Part shown: positions 23,081 to 36,362 of the stretch, one piece after another
How positions within the stretch are numbered: the first letter of the stretch is position 1
Layout of the letters: each line of letters opens with the position of its first letter
Origin: Pithys albifrons albifrons
Taxonomy: Eukaryota; Chordata; Aves; Passeriformes; Thamnophilidae
DNA length: 64,000 nt
Reading direction: 5' to 3'
Assembly (NCBI RefSeq): GCF_047495875.1
Contig: NC_092465.1
Location: 4,798,160-4,862,159 of the forward strand
Notes under the pieces: model-generated
The model's input: the letters and a program-made list of their open reading frames with translations, nothing else
What the model was told of the DNA's origin: nothing
Databases searched by the model: none
Translations under genes and position numbers: made by a program

Positions 23081-26000
23081 GGCTCAGGGTTTCGTGTCGC
23101 TTATTATACAGTCACCAGACCTCTCTTATTTTCCTGGGAGGTGTTTGAATTGGATATTTTCGAAGTATAGTCCCGTCCCCCTTCTGTGCGGCTCAGGTGC
23201 GGAAACAGCCGTGGGCTGCTCTGACTCAGGTTTTCTTACCGCTGTGGAAAACACTGCCCATCAGAAAACTGTCTGTCGGCTTGTTGCAGCCCTTCAGCTT
23301 CCAAACTGCGTGGTCTCATGAATGAGATTCCCTGGGTGGTGTTGTAACCCGTCTGTGACAGTTTATCTAGGTTTCAGTAGAAATGTAACTCTGTAAAGCC
23401 TTGAATTCTCGGTGTTAGACATCCAGCTCCTTTCCATCACGTACACACTACCTCCTAAATTGTTTACTAACTGCTCACAACTCGTTTGGGTGAGTGCTGG
23501 TGCCTCTGGATAGTCGGTCTGGGGTATAGATGTCTGCTTCAGTCGAAATACCAGACCTCTCCGGTCTCTTTCTGATGTAGCTGTCAGAATTACACAGGTG
23601 ATTCATGCTGTAAAAATGAGAAATAACTACCTATCAAAGAGAAAAGTCTTGCTTCTGCATCACAAACTTGCATGTTTAAAATGCTGCATCACAACGTACA
23701 AGGATATTGCAAGGAAATGAGGCTGGTATTCCGTAGAATGGCACTTGAGCAGCCAGGGAGGAAAGGTTCTTAGGAAATCTCAGTTTTGTGAAGGGTACAT
23801 ATGGTTTTGCTTTGGTTCACAAAGATTCGTGGTCGTGGTGGTGCTTGTTTGATGGAAAATATTTCAAGAACTTTCCATGGTATCCACAGAATGATCAGAT
23901 TAGATTTCAGCAGCTGTAATGGGCATCTGATCTTATGAATAAAAATCAAACTTCCAAATATTTTGTGGAATTGTTCTAGAAACTGATTTATCGCTCTGTC
24001 TTCTTTGATAGAAAAAAGTAAGTGCCAATTATTCATGAATATTAATTTCTGGTGTTTAAATCTTGCTTCATTTTCTCTCTTTTTTCATAGTTACCTTGCT
24101 CTGATTCAGTTTTACTAAAAAAAAAAAAGTGCTGTCAGCCTATATTAAAATCAATCCCATCTTAAAAGGCAGCATCTTTGTAAATCATACCAGCCCAAAA
24201 AGTGGGATAAATCAAATTTACTTAGAATCAACTAACTCATCATATCATAATGTCATGTCTTATCAAAACCGAGTGGTGCACAAATTAGGACTTAAAAGGC
24301 ATTTTGTTTAAAAAAAAATGTCAAGTGGTCTCAACCTAAAAGGGATTCAAGATGAAGAATCCAAGAAGGGAATTACATTTGCACATCAGATAAACTTCAT
24401 GATACAGTGCAAAAATTATTGACCATACCAAGCTGATTTTCCTTTACAGAAGGAAATTCTGAGTCACTGGAGCATACTAAGCTTAATGTATGTGAAAGGC
24501 ACTGAAATTTGGAATGCACTGAGGCTCACCATTGGTAATAAGAGAATTGGGAAAATGTCATGGGTTGTGTTAATAGCAGTGTTGTGGTAGCCATGGTAAT
24601 ATAAAATACTAGTGAGGTGCTGTAGGGAGAGGTAACACCTTCTGTTCGACCAGTGGATAACATCAGGGGGGAAAAGAAGAGGTGGGGGGGAACCCCACCA
24701 AAATTGAAATTATCTAAACCTTTTCTCTGCCTTTGAAATACAATGAAATTCCTCCAGTCTTATCAGGTCTGTCTTCAGTCAGGTTATAACTCCTCTAGTT
24801 GTATGTGTATAAGAAATTGTGAAGAGAAAATGAGATGGGGAGCTGTAAATGAGATGGAAAAAGGAAGTGAGCAGGAGGGAATCCAGCCAGGAGTGTGATA
24901 GGGTAAGAGGTAAGTCCTGCAGCTGAGGTTGTGCCACTTTAAGCCATGAAGAGCTATGATTTCCTTTCTGCTTCTGTCCGTTTCTTCCTGAGGAGACTGA
25001 TGGACCCACATTCCTTGCAACAGTTGCAACTCCTTCACAGGATAACTGCAACAAACAAATTTCAGATGCCTGAAAGAACCTTGCTAACTGTTCAGGAAGC
25101 TGAGAAGACATTATTTGTTACCTGCTCTCCCTACAGACGTGCAGGGAACTTCATAGGTCCCATCGGTGTTCTGGGGTTTGGGTGGGCGTGTTTCCTTCCT
25201 ATAGTTCTCCTGAGCCTTGGAGCTTCACCCTGGCTCTGTGCCTCGGGTCCTACACCCCTTTTTTTGTCATCCCTGTGTTCTCTGCTGCTGTGAACATCAT
25301 TACATGGACCCACTGTACTAATTGGCATGATTACCCAGAGGTCATCCAAATTGCACAGATGCCCCAGATAATGGGAGCTTGATGGGATAATCTCCACAAG
25401 CGAGTGGTGTTGTCAGTGAGATGTGTATCCACACCAGTATTAATGAGTTGCATTGCTCATTATTAATCGACTTGCTGTCTGTGGTGAGGCTGCTGCCTTG
25501 TTTGTGTTCGGTTTTGGTGGTACATCACTCCTGTCGGCAGCACTGAGCCACTGTCTTGCTACAGAGTTTTTCAAGTGTGGTTTTAGTGTTTTGGTGCTCA
25601 GCAATTGCAGGTGTTGGTGTGGTGAAACAGCTTGTCAGCAAAGTCTTGCAAGAGATGCTCCTGCAAAGGGAGACTTCACATGGGATGAGAAAATATTGTC
25701 ACATAACTTAAAGCTCAAGTTCTCTGGGTGATGGCATATTGCACATTAAATTGGAGGGGTTTATAATTTAAAAGCTGTTTTGAAGAAGAAAAGACAAATC
25801 TTTATGAATGCTACTCCTCTTCAGAATCACAAACACTTCCAAAACTTCTGTCTTCATTTCACTTAGCAGGGAATTTATTTTTTTTGCAGTGTCCTTTGAC
25901 CACATTTAAGTGAGATCTGGAAGCAAATTACTTAGAAGTGGAATTTTCAGACCTAAGGTTAGGCTGATGTGAGTTTGGATTACTCACCCCTGTAGGAGAA

Positions 26001-28442
26001 ACATAAAACAGGTGAAATAAATTTGTCTCCTTGAAGCTGATGGCCTTCATTCACTGGTAAGGTGTCACAGCAGGTGACACTGACTGCATCAGGAGGCTTT
26101 ACAACTATCTCATTATTAGTAGCTTTATTCTGGAACCCGGGTGTACCAGCACTGCTGTACTTCACCAGACTGAGCTCCAGCTTGGCCATCTGTTGAAAAG
26201 TATTCTTAAAAAAAACCTAAAAAAGCTGTTTCTCTGCTGTACTACAGAGGTCTATGTTCTAATGGTTAAATTTGTTATTCTCAAGCCTAGACAATAAGTA
26301 TTAGTGTCATACATGCAAAAGATATGCTTCCAAGGTCACAGTGACTTTGCTGTTTATTTATTTACCCCAAAGAAAAACAATATTTAAGAACTTGCCTGTC
26401 ATTAGACAGGCAAAATTACAGTTGTGGGTGAAAATATGTAAAGGAATTTGGGACTATACAAGGCAAGATGTGTGCTAAGAGTTAATTAAAGACAGAAATT
26501 GTGGGAGATTTCTACGAATGTTGTTTCAGTGGCTGATTGGTTTTATAGACACTCAGTGGTGTGTGTATGTCCTCAGCTGAGTGTGTGACTGCACACACAA
26601 ACCCTGACACTTCTGGAGCCTGAACAAGCTTTGTGTGTGGCTTGCTCTGAACTGACATGCATGTTTTCTCTTACCTGGGTTGTTCTCGTAAGTTCAGAGG
26701 TTTTGAAGAGCTGTAATTTAATAACAAGAAAGTAGTAGAAACATACAAAGTATTTAAAGGCCAAGATGCATTTCAAAGTTCAAAACAAGGTGTTTGATGT
26801 GAAAAGACTGTATGTAGACTTGTTCTGAAGCAAGCCTTTTACTAATTTATAGAGTTTCTGCTGATGCTCTGGCATGTTGAAGTAGCTGTCCTCCTAAGAC
26901 TTGGAGAGAAGCTCTTACTTCACACAGTGCTGCTTTTGAAGTGTTACGTGGCTGCTGCTATGTAAATCTGAGCATCTGCCATACCTTTGAGGTTCATATG
27001 GACCCCGATCTTTCTGCATTTAAAGTGGCAAAACTCGCTTTGACTTCTGTCTGCAGATTGAAAATGTATGTTCCTCTCACACCTTCTTACAGGTCCTTTT
27101 ATTTGCAGAAAATAGGCTTCTCTTCATTGCATTGGCTCTCAGGACATATGTAATTTTAACTCATGAATTTAGAATTACAACTTTCTCTAGAAATGCTGGT
27201 AGTTTAGATAATGGAATATTATTTTTGTTATAGTAGCAGTAGTATATTTGGAATCCCAGCATGTTGTGGCTTTTTCTTAGTTTTTATGTATTAATCTGTT
27301 GTTTAATAGTCTTGTTCTTCAAATGCAATTAAAATCTTTTGCTTAGAGAACTCATTTTAATTGCACTTACTCAAAACATTCTTAATGATGAACAGTGAAG
27401 ATGAAAATAGCAGAACTTGGCTACTTTTATGCAAGTCATCCAGACTATTGAGTCTGTATTTAATGTCAGTTTGGGCTAAGTGTAGACATTGCAGAACTAG
27501 GTCTTAAATTTGTAAGTGCAATTAGGAACTAATTGGAGTTTTTTAAAAAATATAATTACTCAAATAATGACTTTGCACCTTCTGTCCAACCCACTAGTTT
27601 GTTTTTTAATTAATCAAGTTGATTTTTTTCCCACCTTAAATTATATCTAGTGAAGAGATGAAAATATTTGTAAATTTATTCCGGCTAACTCGTCATTTAT
27701 TGACCATAATGGGAAAAATTCCCAAGATATATCAAAACATAGTGCTGTAAAGTGATAAAAACTTCCTTTTTAGGCAGTTGGTAAAGCGAAATAACCAGGA
27801 CTCATTGCTGTAAAATCAGCTGCCCAACCTAGCAGTGATCCTGCTGACAGGGCACCTTCACCTCTCCTGTGTGAGGATGCTCCAGAGCCTCTGTGGGTAG
27901 GGAAGGGCTGTTCCTGTGGGTGCCAGGCTGTGTGAGAGCAGGATTAGACCTCACTAATGGAATTCCAATAAAACTCAGTCAGTGCCTTTTAATTAGATTT
28001 AATGGGAACTGGGAAGGATCATTAGAGACAAACACATGCTTTTGCCAGTAATATGTTCACTGTATTATTAATCTGATTTAATTTGCAAGATCCTCATAGC
28101 AGGAATAAGATTTTTCTCTGTACCTGGAAAGTGTTATATGAACCTATTATATTTTGTTATTATCTATGTCATTGCTTCCCAAGCAGTATGTAAATATAGA
28201 ATTGAAATTGGGCTCCATATGTGTTGTTTATGAACCTTACCAATCTGAGGGTGGAGTTGGATGCTGGGGAGAAGGCTGTATGTCTCTTTAGCAACCACGT
28301 TTTTATTGACCATTTTGCAATAAATTGCAATGGCATATTAATAACAAAACACTGCAATATGTAGAGCGTGCTGCTAAGTAATAGGAGGGCTTTTTAAAGA
28401 TGATGTAATGCCAGTGTGGAAGTGAGGTACGCTTGGAGATTT
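23081..28442. other. Intron 1, nothing recognised
   Basis: Non-coding intron, first 5.4 kb after the CpG island. CpG density falls away by about 23.6 kb. I see no exon with good splice sites and protein-like sequence, and no CR1 copy. Confidence 0.5.
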
Positions 28443-28705
28443 TTATTTCTGTTCAGTTAGAAATACAGTCTCATTCTCTGAGGCGGAAAAACAGATTAGA
28501 GTATTACGAGTTCTAGATATGGTACGTTGAGTCCTGAAATGCGCTTTCCGAAGCTGCCGGATGTCCCTAAGCACCTCGCCTGCTGCTTCCTGCTGAGTGA
28601 TGTGGCCTTCCAGGGGAGCCAGACTGTTGGAACTCTGCTTCGCTTCAGAAACAACAATGTACCTATTTCCTCTTCTTGGTAATAGCAACGTGTTTTGGAC
28701 TATCT
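28443..28705 (-). pseudogene. Coding-like CpG-retaining minus-strand segment, unidentified
   Basis: On the minus strand a frame is open for about 87 codons from 28705 to a TAA at 28445-28443. It has balanced composition and a basic, possibly helical stretch (GEVLRDIRQLRKAHFRTQRT) but no ATG start. The frame closes just before an AATAAA-type signal on the minus strand. The segment holds about nine CpGs in 260 bp, far above the surrounding intron. I do not recognise the product. It could be a decayed retrocopy, an exon of an antisense transcript, or a conserved non-coding element that happens to be open. Confidence 0.25.
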
Positions 28706-31700
28706 ATTGCCTGATTGTCGGTAGGACATCCCATGGTATCTTTTGGGCATGACACTATTGAACAAGTGGAGTAGGATGAATGCTTAGAAGATAAAAAGTT
28801 AAGCTTTTGGAATAGTAACTGTAATTCCTCAAAGTTTTCACTGCTACAGAGCTCTGTTTTTAGTAGCAGTTAATGAGATTCGCTATTGTTTTCCCTTGAA
28901 TGAGCAGAGACAATGAAAAGGTGCAGTTGGGGTTTTTCCAGTGATACATTGGAGTGGGAATAGACCATGTACAAGACAAATGCTGATGCAATGCTCTGCA
29001 AAGGCAGGATTTTTATGTGAGGTGTTCTGTCTAGGAGACAGAAGTGTTAACATGTACACATGCCTCACAAAAGTACCCATGTGGCTTTCATATGATTTTA
29101 ATTTACTTACCTGTAAACTAGCAAAAATATCTTGCCAGCCATTTTTAAAATACAGTTCTGATATTGTCAAATAGTTTGGGCTATGACTTAAAATGTTCTC
29201 AAGGGCTGCAATGTGGTGTAGAACGCTTGGGTTTCCACCTCCCTTAACATTGAGTAAACTGTTTTCCTCCAATACAGTTCTTCTGAATAATTCTAAAGCA
29301 CTGGAAGCACCAAAAAGCTACCAATTTTGATATGTCCATTTTCAGTGTATCTTTTTTTTTCCTTGAGAAATGCTGTAGTATTGTTTAGTTATAAAAATAG
29401 AAGTTTAAAAAAGTTACATAATGCAAGATCATGAAAAACAGCAGTAATTTTCTAGATGATAGGTAGGTTTCCACAAAACACCTGCCTCTTTTTGCTTGCA
29501 AATACTGTGAAGATAAAAGAGGAGAGAGCAAAGTAAGTTCATTGCTAGTTGGATGCTTTTTTGCATATGTAAACACACAATGATTTACCCAAAGTGTATT
29601 GGTATTTGTGCAAAACTGTGTGCTTATGAAATGAAAGTGTGTCATTTGCCAATGAAACTCTTTTTTTTTTTCCTCTGGAGAAGAACAGTTTTTATTTATG
29701 TTTTGCAGAGATAAACAAGTAGATTTCAGATCTGAATCTAGACCACTGAAGTCAATGGATTCTTTGTTTCACTTTTGGTGGTTTTAGAATCAGGTTTCAT
29801 GTAAGTGTAAGGGAACTTTGGACCATTTCCTTAAAATTTCACCAGACATTCTAAATTAGAGAACCTTTAATTAAATTATGTTGTCTATATTGTCCTAGGA
29901 TATTCATCCAAGAAATACCTATTTCTTGTAATACTTTTATTTCAATATTTGGCTCAGTTTTGCCTGAATTCTTAAGCTGAACTCACTTTTATATTTCTCA
30001 CATCTAATTTTAAAATAAGTGGAACAAATGGGTGATTACTCCTCCTTTCTGAGTTTGCAGTAATCCTCTAGTAGAGGAGTTATAAGTTATTTCTAATAAA
30101 GTTAAATTGATAATTTCTCATTTAAAACATTGATTTGCAAAATGACCACTCTTCCATGAGGTCAGAAAACCAGAGGAAATTCCAGGCACCTCAATGGCAT
30201 GATGTGTCTGGAGGGTCTGCCACTTGGAAGTCATTAGGTTAGTTCTGTGCAATACAGATGAAGCTGCTGGTCTAGATGAAGCACTACACTATTCATGGTG
30301 AAAAATATATCTTGGTTTTGGAGATGTGGAAAAAATATAAAGGTGTTACCTTCTCATTCAGCACATTGGTTCCCTGTGAATATTTACACACTTATCCAGG
30401 GATGAGCATGCTTGACTTTCTTTTGAAACCTGTCTTAAAATAGCTGTTTTTTCCAGCACTATATAATAAAGTATAACTAGGGATGGGTCAAGCCTACGTG
30501 TTTTCCAGTGTTGATAGTCATGTGCCTCCTGGAGGGAAACTGGCCTGACTTCAAAGATCATCAGAGACACTTGGTTTAAAACAGACTTATTTTGTGTATC
30601 TGTATTGAAGTTGTTTTATTGAGGGATGTTTGCAGGTAGTGGGAGTTAAGGACTGGAAGCAATGGAGGAAGGCTACAAAATGGAATTTGTTCCTCTTGGG
30701 GCCACATTCTAAGCCAAGTGTTTTATTTTTATATTTAGATTACAGACAGAATGGTGAACAGCGAATGGTTTTCCCATAGTAGTGTCTTATAGTAAGAAGT
30801 GCTAGGCAGAGCACTTGAGGCTGCAGCATGAAATCATATGCAAGGGAGATGAAGCAAGTCGAGACTACAGAAGCATGAAAACCAAAGCACTGTCCCAGGC
30901 CTACAGCTTGTTGGGCTGAATTGCTATTATGCCTTTGGCAGAAACAAAGCAAGGCTGTGTGGGACCAGGAAGGTGTTTTGCAGGCAGTGTCTTGGATTCT
31001 CACCTGAGCTGCAGCAGGTGATGCTGTGGGAATATGTTGTGTGTATATACATGTCTGTATAAAACCTTGGCTATACAGGGAGAGCCAGGAAAGGTACTAT
31101 TGCTAAGCACAGTAAAGCCAGGAGTACCAGAGCTTTTCTGAGGAGACAAAATCTTATGCCCTGACCCAAGTGGCCCATTATCACACTTCTACAAATTGGA
31201 GCAAGCTATTCAGGGCACTGTGTATGTACCAACCATCTGAATGAATTCCTCGGCTTGTCCTTGCTGTGTTACATTTCTTTCTCTGAGTTTCTAATGGCTG
31301 TGACTTGAGCAGAGTTGACAGTACACAATATTACCTATTTACTCTGTAGATTATACTCCTCTGGAGAATTGGTGTCAGCTAATCTGCCACTTCTACATTT
31401 TCAGAGACCTGTGAACTGCAACTCCAGTAATATCACAGAGAGTGTCAGACCTAGATTTCTGTAATTTTCTTATTTATATCCCTCAGATTTCCAGGCATGC
31501 ATGTCCAGGTCTCCAGCATTTACCACTTACTTTGTCCTGTCAATAGTTCCCTTTCTGTGCAGAAATTCTCTCTGTCAATATCCAATTTTGGCGACTCTTA
31601 GGGCGGTAAGAAGTTTGAAGCAGATGGTTGTCAACAGACGATGACAAAATTCTGAAATACAGCTCTGATACAAACTGTGAGGCTCAGTATTTAAAGCACA

Positions 31701-31849
31701 TTCAAGTGTATAAAACCTGCTTGTATTTCTAATGCCATTGCTACCTTTGCTGTGGAGTATTCTTGGAACAATTCATACGTTTCTTTTTTTTTTTTTTTTA
31801 AACAGCAGAACTCCCCATACCAATTAGTGGTGTTCAGTAATGGGTATGT
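28706..31849. other. Intron 1, nothing recognised
   Basis: AT-rich intron sequence; a T run lies at 31783-31799. No exon, RNA gene or repeat family recognised. Confidence 0.5.
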
Positions 31850-32340
31850 GAACCATGTTGTGATTTTATGTCAGAGTTGTTAAATGCTCCTCGATGAAAC
31901 CACGCTGATTTATGTTAATTGGTGGCCTGTCCTCTCACAGTGGTATCACACTGTGTCAAAAGTGCCTTGCGAAAAGTTGTAACATAACTAAGCTCGCAGT
32001 GATTGCCATTCTGCTGTTGACTGGTGCTCAGAGGACTACCAGGAAAAGGCTTCAAAATTCAGGAGAACTTAATAAATGACTGTGAATCTTAGGAGTGTAA
32101 CTAAAAGCATTTGCATAAAATGAGCGCTGAGGAGCTGGTAGGTGGGGCACAACTCAGATCCTGTTTCTGCAGCACATTCGCTAATCCAGCAACTCAAAGT
32201 AATTTAAGTGCATTAAAGGCTGTTTATGTGTCTATGAAAAGCACGATGCAAATATGCAAATTTAAGAGAGTTCCTTCTACAAGTTTATATATCTTAATGA
32301 GAAATGTCAGAGCATAATATATCAACAGTCTGCTTCGCCC
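31850..32340. promoter_or_regulatory. Candidate intronic enhancer with tandem octamers
   Basis: A block with several retained CpGs and clustered factor-like motifs. The clearest are two perfect octamers (ATGCAAAT) placed head to tail with no gap at 32246-32253 and 32254-32261, and a further TTTGCATAAAATGAG at about 32109. The octamer is the classical binding site of POU factors (Oct1, Oct4, Brn families). No protein-like frame. Enhancer activity is inferred. Confidence 0.35.
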
Positions 32341-32784
32341 CATGGTAGCCAGTTTTCTCTGAAGAAAGCACAGCATGTCCTTGGTGTGGTCCTAGGAGTA
32401 AATTAACATAGCTGAGTGCTTGCTCTTGGAGTCAGCTGATAACTCTTGTGCTGATTTTGGAAGGAAATACCACTCTGCTGAGGGTGGTCATATTGAAATG
32501 GTTACCACTGCCTGGTTGTGAATTCATGCAAGTATTTTCTCTTCACTAGTTTTTTAAAAAAATACCTCTATGTTTCATTCCATTTGCTATCCTGTTTTAT
32601 GTTTAGTGGAAAAGTCGCCCCACCTGAGTGGAAATCATTGAATGCTTGTATTTCATGGGACACCTGAAAAGCATAAGCTGGCCATGGACTTTGTGTTCAT
32701 GGGCAGGCAGAGTGGTAAACACCTGGTTTGTGTCTGATTTCACATTGTGAATTCTGGTTTTGCCTGGAGTAGGAACTCTCTATC

Positions 32785-32890
32785 TTTTTGTTTTTGTTTT
32801 TTTGTTTGTTGATTTGGTTTTTGTTGTTTTGTTTGTTTTGGGTTTGGTTTTTGTTTGGTTTCTTTTTTATTTATTTTTTTTTTTTTCCCC
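32785..32890 (+). repeat. T-rich (TTTG)n-like simple repeat
   Basis: About 105 bp made almost only of T and G (TTTTTG, TTTG and TTGG units) ending in a long T run. It resembles degenerate TTTG microsatellite sequence. Confidence 0.9.
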
Positions 32891-35800
32891 TGTGACATTG
32901 ACAAAATCTCATACCTGGGAAAATCTCTTACAGCTTCAGGTGACGAGGGGCTGCAGAGCTCACCAGAGGGTACAGCTTTTCAGGTGCCTCTCGAAAGGAG
33001 GGAAATGCAGCTACAGGGAAACAAATCACTTCGTCAGTGGGAAAGGGCTCCTGGTCAAATTGCAGGATTATTTTATTTCATAAAGCACAAGAAGGGCCCT
33101 GTCCAGTATCAAAAACCCCTGACAGCTTCCAAACCAGCTTGTAATTCTGAATACGTGAAGAGAGAAGCAGCAACATCTGCTATGTGCAAGTATTGTCTTC
33201 TGTAAGCCATGGGGAAATCAACATCCCTTCTTTCTTTCCTGAAAATGCAGGGGCCTTGAAGTGCTGGCTTTTGGGAATGAGTGTATTAGTGAAAAATTCA
33301 TGGATTCTAATTTTTATAGAAATGAATGGTAGCCCACTGTGGGACCTCAAGTCTGCGTGGGTGTATTTTACATTCACCTGCCTTATTGAAGACTTAAAGA
33401 ATTCTTTTTTTTTTCTCCCACTAATAAATAACTGAAGGTTTAAAGTAACTCATCACAATAGAAATCACTACGACTGTAAGGAGGAAGAAAATGAAGTCAG
33501 CAGTAGTGCAGTGATGTTTTAATAACACAGAGTAATCCCCCCATACTTCACTAATAAAGTGCATGGACTACAGTCAGCTTTTTTGTTGGCAACTTTCTAT
33601 TGACACCTTTCTGTCAAAAAAGATGAAGTGAAGAGTAAAACTTAACTCTGTTTTGTCTTATGGTCAATGTATTCTGCAAAGCTTTGGTGAAATACAAAGC
33701 GTGTGGACTTTGCAGATTGTGTTTGCATTTGGGACTGGTGGGAAAATTTATGTGAACTTTGTGCTGTGGAAATCGCTGCCCTTTAAAGCAATTGGTTATA
33801 TTTAACATAAGTACATACCTCAAAACTGTATGTGGTGGAGTGGTCTGATCTTTAGAGCTCTTTTATTTTTAGGGGCAGGAGGGTATAATTATTGGTATAA
33901 ACTGAGTTTTCAGAATTGCCCAGTTCAGATGCATAGATAGATTTACCATTTTTTCCTGAGAAATCTGTTAGTGTTTAAAACCAACAGACAAAGCCCAAAC
34001 CCTGGCAAAGTATGCCAGGGTACTTTGCAGTTGTGGGCTGAGAGTGTCTAATAACATAGTCCAAAAGCTCATTAATATTGATCTTCTTAATTCTCTCAAT
34101 AACCTGAACATTTGTTCTAATTACAAGAGGAATAAAAAGCAGACTAATAGGGGTTTAGATGTCAAAGACTGGTGGACCACAAAACATCCAAGAGGATATC
34201 CTTCAGAAGGAGGGAGTAGGATGTATGTGTATGAATTTCATTAGCCAGTAACGAAATGCATGCCCATACCAGGGGGAGAAACACCACTTAAAACCTGTGC
34301 TTTCTGTTAGACTACTGGGGCTCATATACTTGCCAAGGTCAGACCTTCTGCTTCTCCTTTTACAGACATTTCTGCAGAAGTGGCTTGGGCAAGGTTTTGC
34401 AAAACTAGTAAATTATATTTAATTTTGAAAGGAAAATATCTGAGCAGTTGGGACTAGGAAAAACATCTCATGAAGGGCTGGAGCTGAGCTCCTGCTTCTC
34501 CCAGGCTGGTAGTGGAGCAGAGTTTCTTATGGTGTGTTCTTTAGTCTTCAGGAATAAGGTTAATATTTGGAGCAAAGGTCAGTATGCATTTAAATGTGAG
34601 AGAAGTATACATTTAAATTCATTCTCCTTAAAAAAAATGAAGAGAGCATTTGTATTTTTCTGGGTAGTCTTAAGTTTGTAGAGTGGGGAAGAAAGTCTCC
34701 TTTTCCTTCCCTATTTGGCCTTAGTAACCCTTTGATTGCCAGAAAATCTGATCTGAGAGACAGAAATGCCCCCTGTGCTGGTGGTGCTGGTCAGGTGTCA
34801 GGGCCAGGTGACCACACTCAGTTTATGTTGACTTTGAACCAAACAAGGAGGAAAACAGGGAGGGAAAACCTGTGCAGAACTTGGGCATGGCAATAAAGCC
34901 CTTGAGCCTGAGGTTGCTGCTCTTCCCATGCTCTCATAGGGTGGGTGATGCTAAAGCTTGAGATGCCTCAAGTTTCAGTGGCAGAGGTTTGGAGAAGACT
35001 GGCTAGTAATAGTCCAGAGAGGAGAAATGGTGTCCCAGAAAGGCAAAGGTGTTGCTAAAGAGAAAAAAAAGCAAGGATTTTCTTCCCTGTGTGCTGTGCT
35101 CTGTACAAAGGAAGAAGGGAAAGGCTCCATCAATCTTCCTCTTATTAAATTGGCACAGCTAATATATTCTGCTAAAATGTGTTCATCATGCTGTTTAAAA
35201 CAGCCAGGTTAGAAATCTACTGACAATAAATGAAGATTTATTGGGTTTGGTGTCATTGGGGCACCCAATACGGGTTTGGAATACTAACTGGAATTTGTGG
35301 AAGGGGAGAAAAAAAATGTTTGGTGCCATTTAATTAACTATATGGCCAATATTTCTCCCTTTTTATTGAAAAATCTGTAAGTTGGAACTGGCTTCAAGTG
35401 CACTCTTGTACAACTCTGCCAACAGTTAGTAAATAAACAGAATAAAATACAGAAAACCTTGTACAGCTCCACGTGTACTGGCTGAAATAATTCCTTGAAC
35501 TGCAGAGATGGTTTGTTTTAACAACCCAGCAAAACAGAATATAATATTTTGTATATCTCTTGGTAAGCATGGTTGTGAGGGATAATTGAGATCAGTGAAA
35601 ATACAAGCAGTGTTTTCTTTGTAACTGGAGTCGTACCAGTAGTCTGATGTAAATAATCTATTTTCTCCTCTTTTATTGGTTAGTCTCTGTATTATGTTCT
35701 TCTAAGTGACACTGTAAGCTGTGATCAAAATTCAAGTCTTAAGGTTTCTACAGAAGTTTGAATCAAGTTTGTGGATTAATGCCGTACAAGATTGAATGGG

Positions 35801-36302
35801 GGGAAGGTATTTTTGGAAAGCTGATTTATGTAAACTTTCACATAATGTGTCCAAGCAATCTGGAGGGAGAGAGAGCACTGGGGATTGTGAGTTCTAACTC
35901 TGAGATCTATAGACGTTTAAACATGGGAGTGCTGCCGTGCAGGCTCCCAGACTCCTGCAGCTCCCTGACCTTGTGGAGATGGTGCCTGCTGTTTGGGGAG
36001 CTGTTACTACAGAGGGAAAATTGTGATTTTTGTCACTCAAGGTCAAAGCACTGAGATCAAATGACTAGTTTGTGTTTTAGCTTAAAATGCTGCAGACAGC
36101 ATATTATGGGCACGGAATATGTAAAGCTCCTCTTTTCTGTAGGATCTACCAAAGGGAAAAAATATCTAAACCTGCCTGGTGACACATAAAATGTCATAGC
36201 AAGTGATTGATTTTGGGACATAGAGGCCAACTTTGGAAGCATTTAAAAGACAACTAAAAGAAATCTAAAGCTACTGAATTAACTTTATTCTCTCTCTTGC
36301 AG
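32891..36302. other. Intron 1, mostly featureless
   Basis: AT-rich intron. The only structure I can point to is a pair of interleaved inverted repeats at 34000-34028, listed separately. Confidence 0.5.
34000..34028. repeat. Two interleaved 8-bp inverted repeats
   Basis: CCCTGGCA (34000-34007) pairs with TGCCAGGG (34013-34020) across a 5-nt loop. GCAAAGTA (34005-34012) pairs with TACTTTGC (34021-34028) across an 8-nt loop formed by TGCCAGGG. Both stems are perfect, and they share bases 34005-34007, so they cannot form fully together. No role is known. Confidence 0.9.
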
Positions 36303-36362
36303 CTGCCAGAGCTCTTACAATCCCTCTGGTCCAAGTTCCAGCGGGAGCTCTTGGGTTGAAAG
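36303..36362 (+). CDS. Candidate 60-nt cassette exon in LRP1B intron 1
   Basis: It has a very strong acceptor (TTTATTCTCTCTCTTGCAG, ending 36302) and a weaker donor (GAAAG|GTTAAT at 36363). The length is 60 nt and the phase is 1 at both ends, matching the phase-1 donor of exon 1. Spliced in, it would add 20 residues (ending LVQVPAGALGLK before the split codon) without a stop, between the signal peptide and the first LDL class A repeat. The unspliced frame hits TAA straight after the donor. Human LRP1B, as I recall it, has no such insertion, so this is either a lineage-specific cassette exon or a chance coincidence. Confidence 0.22.
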
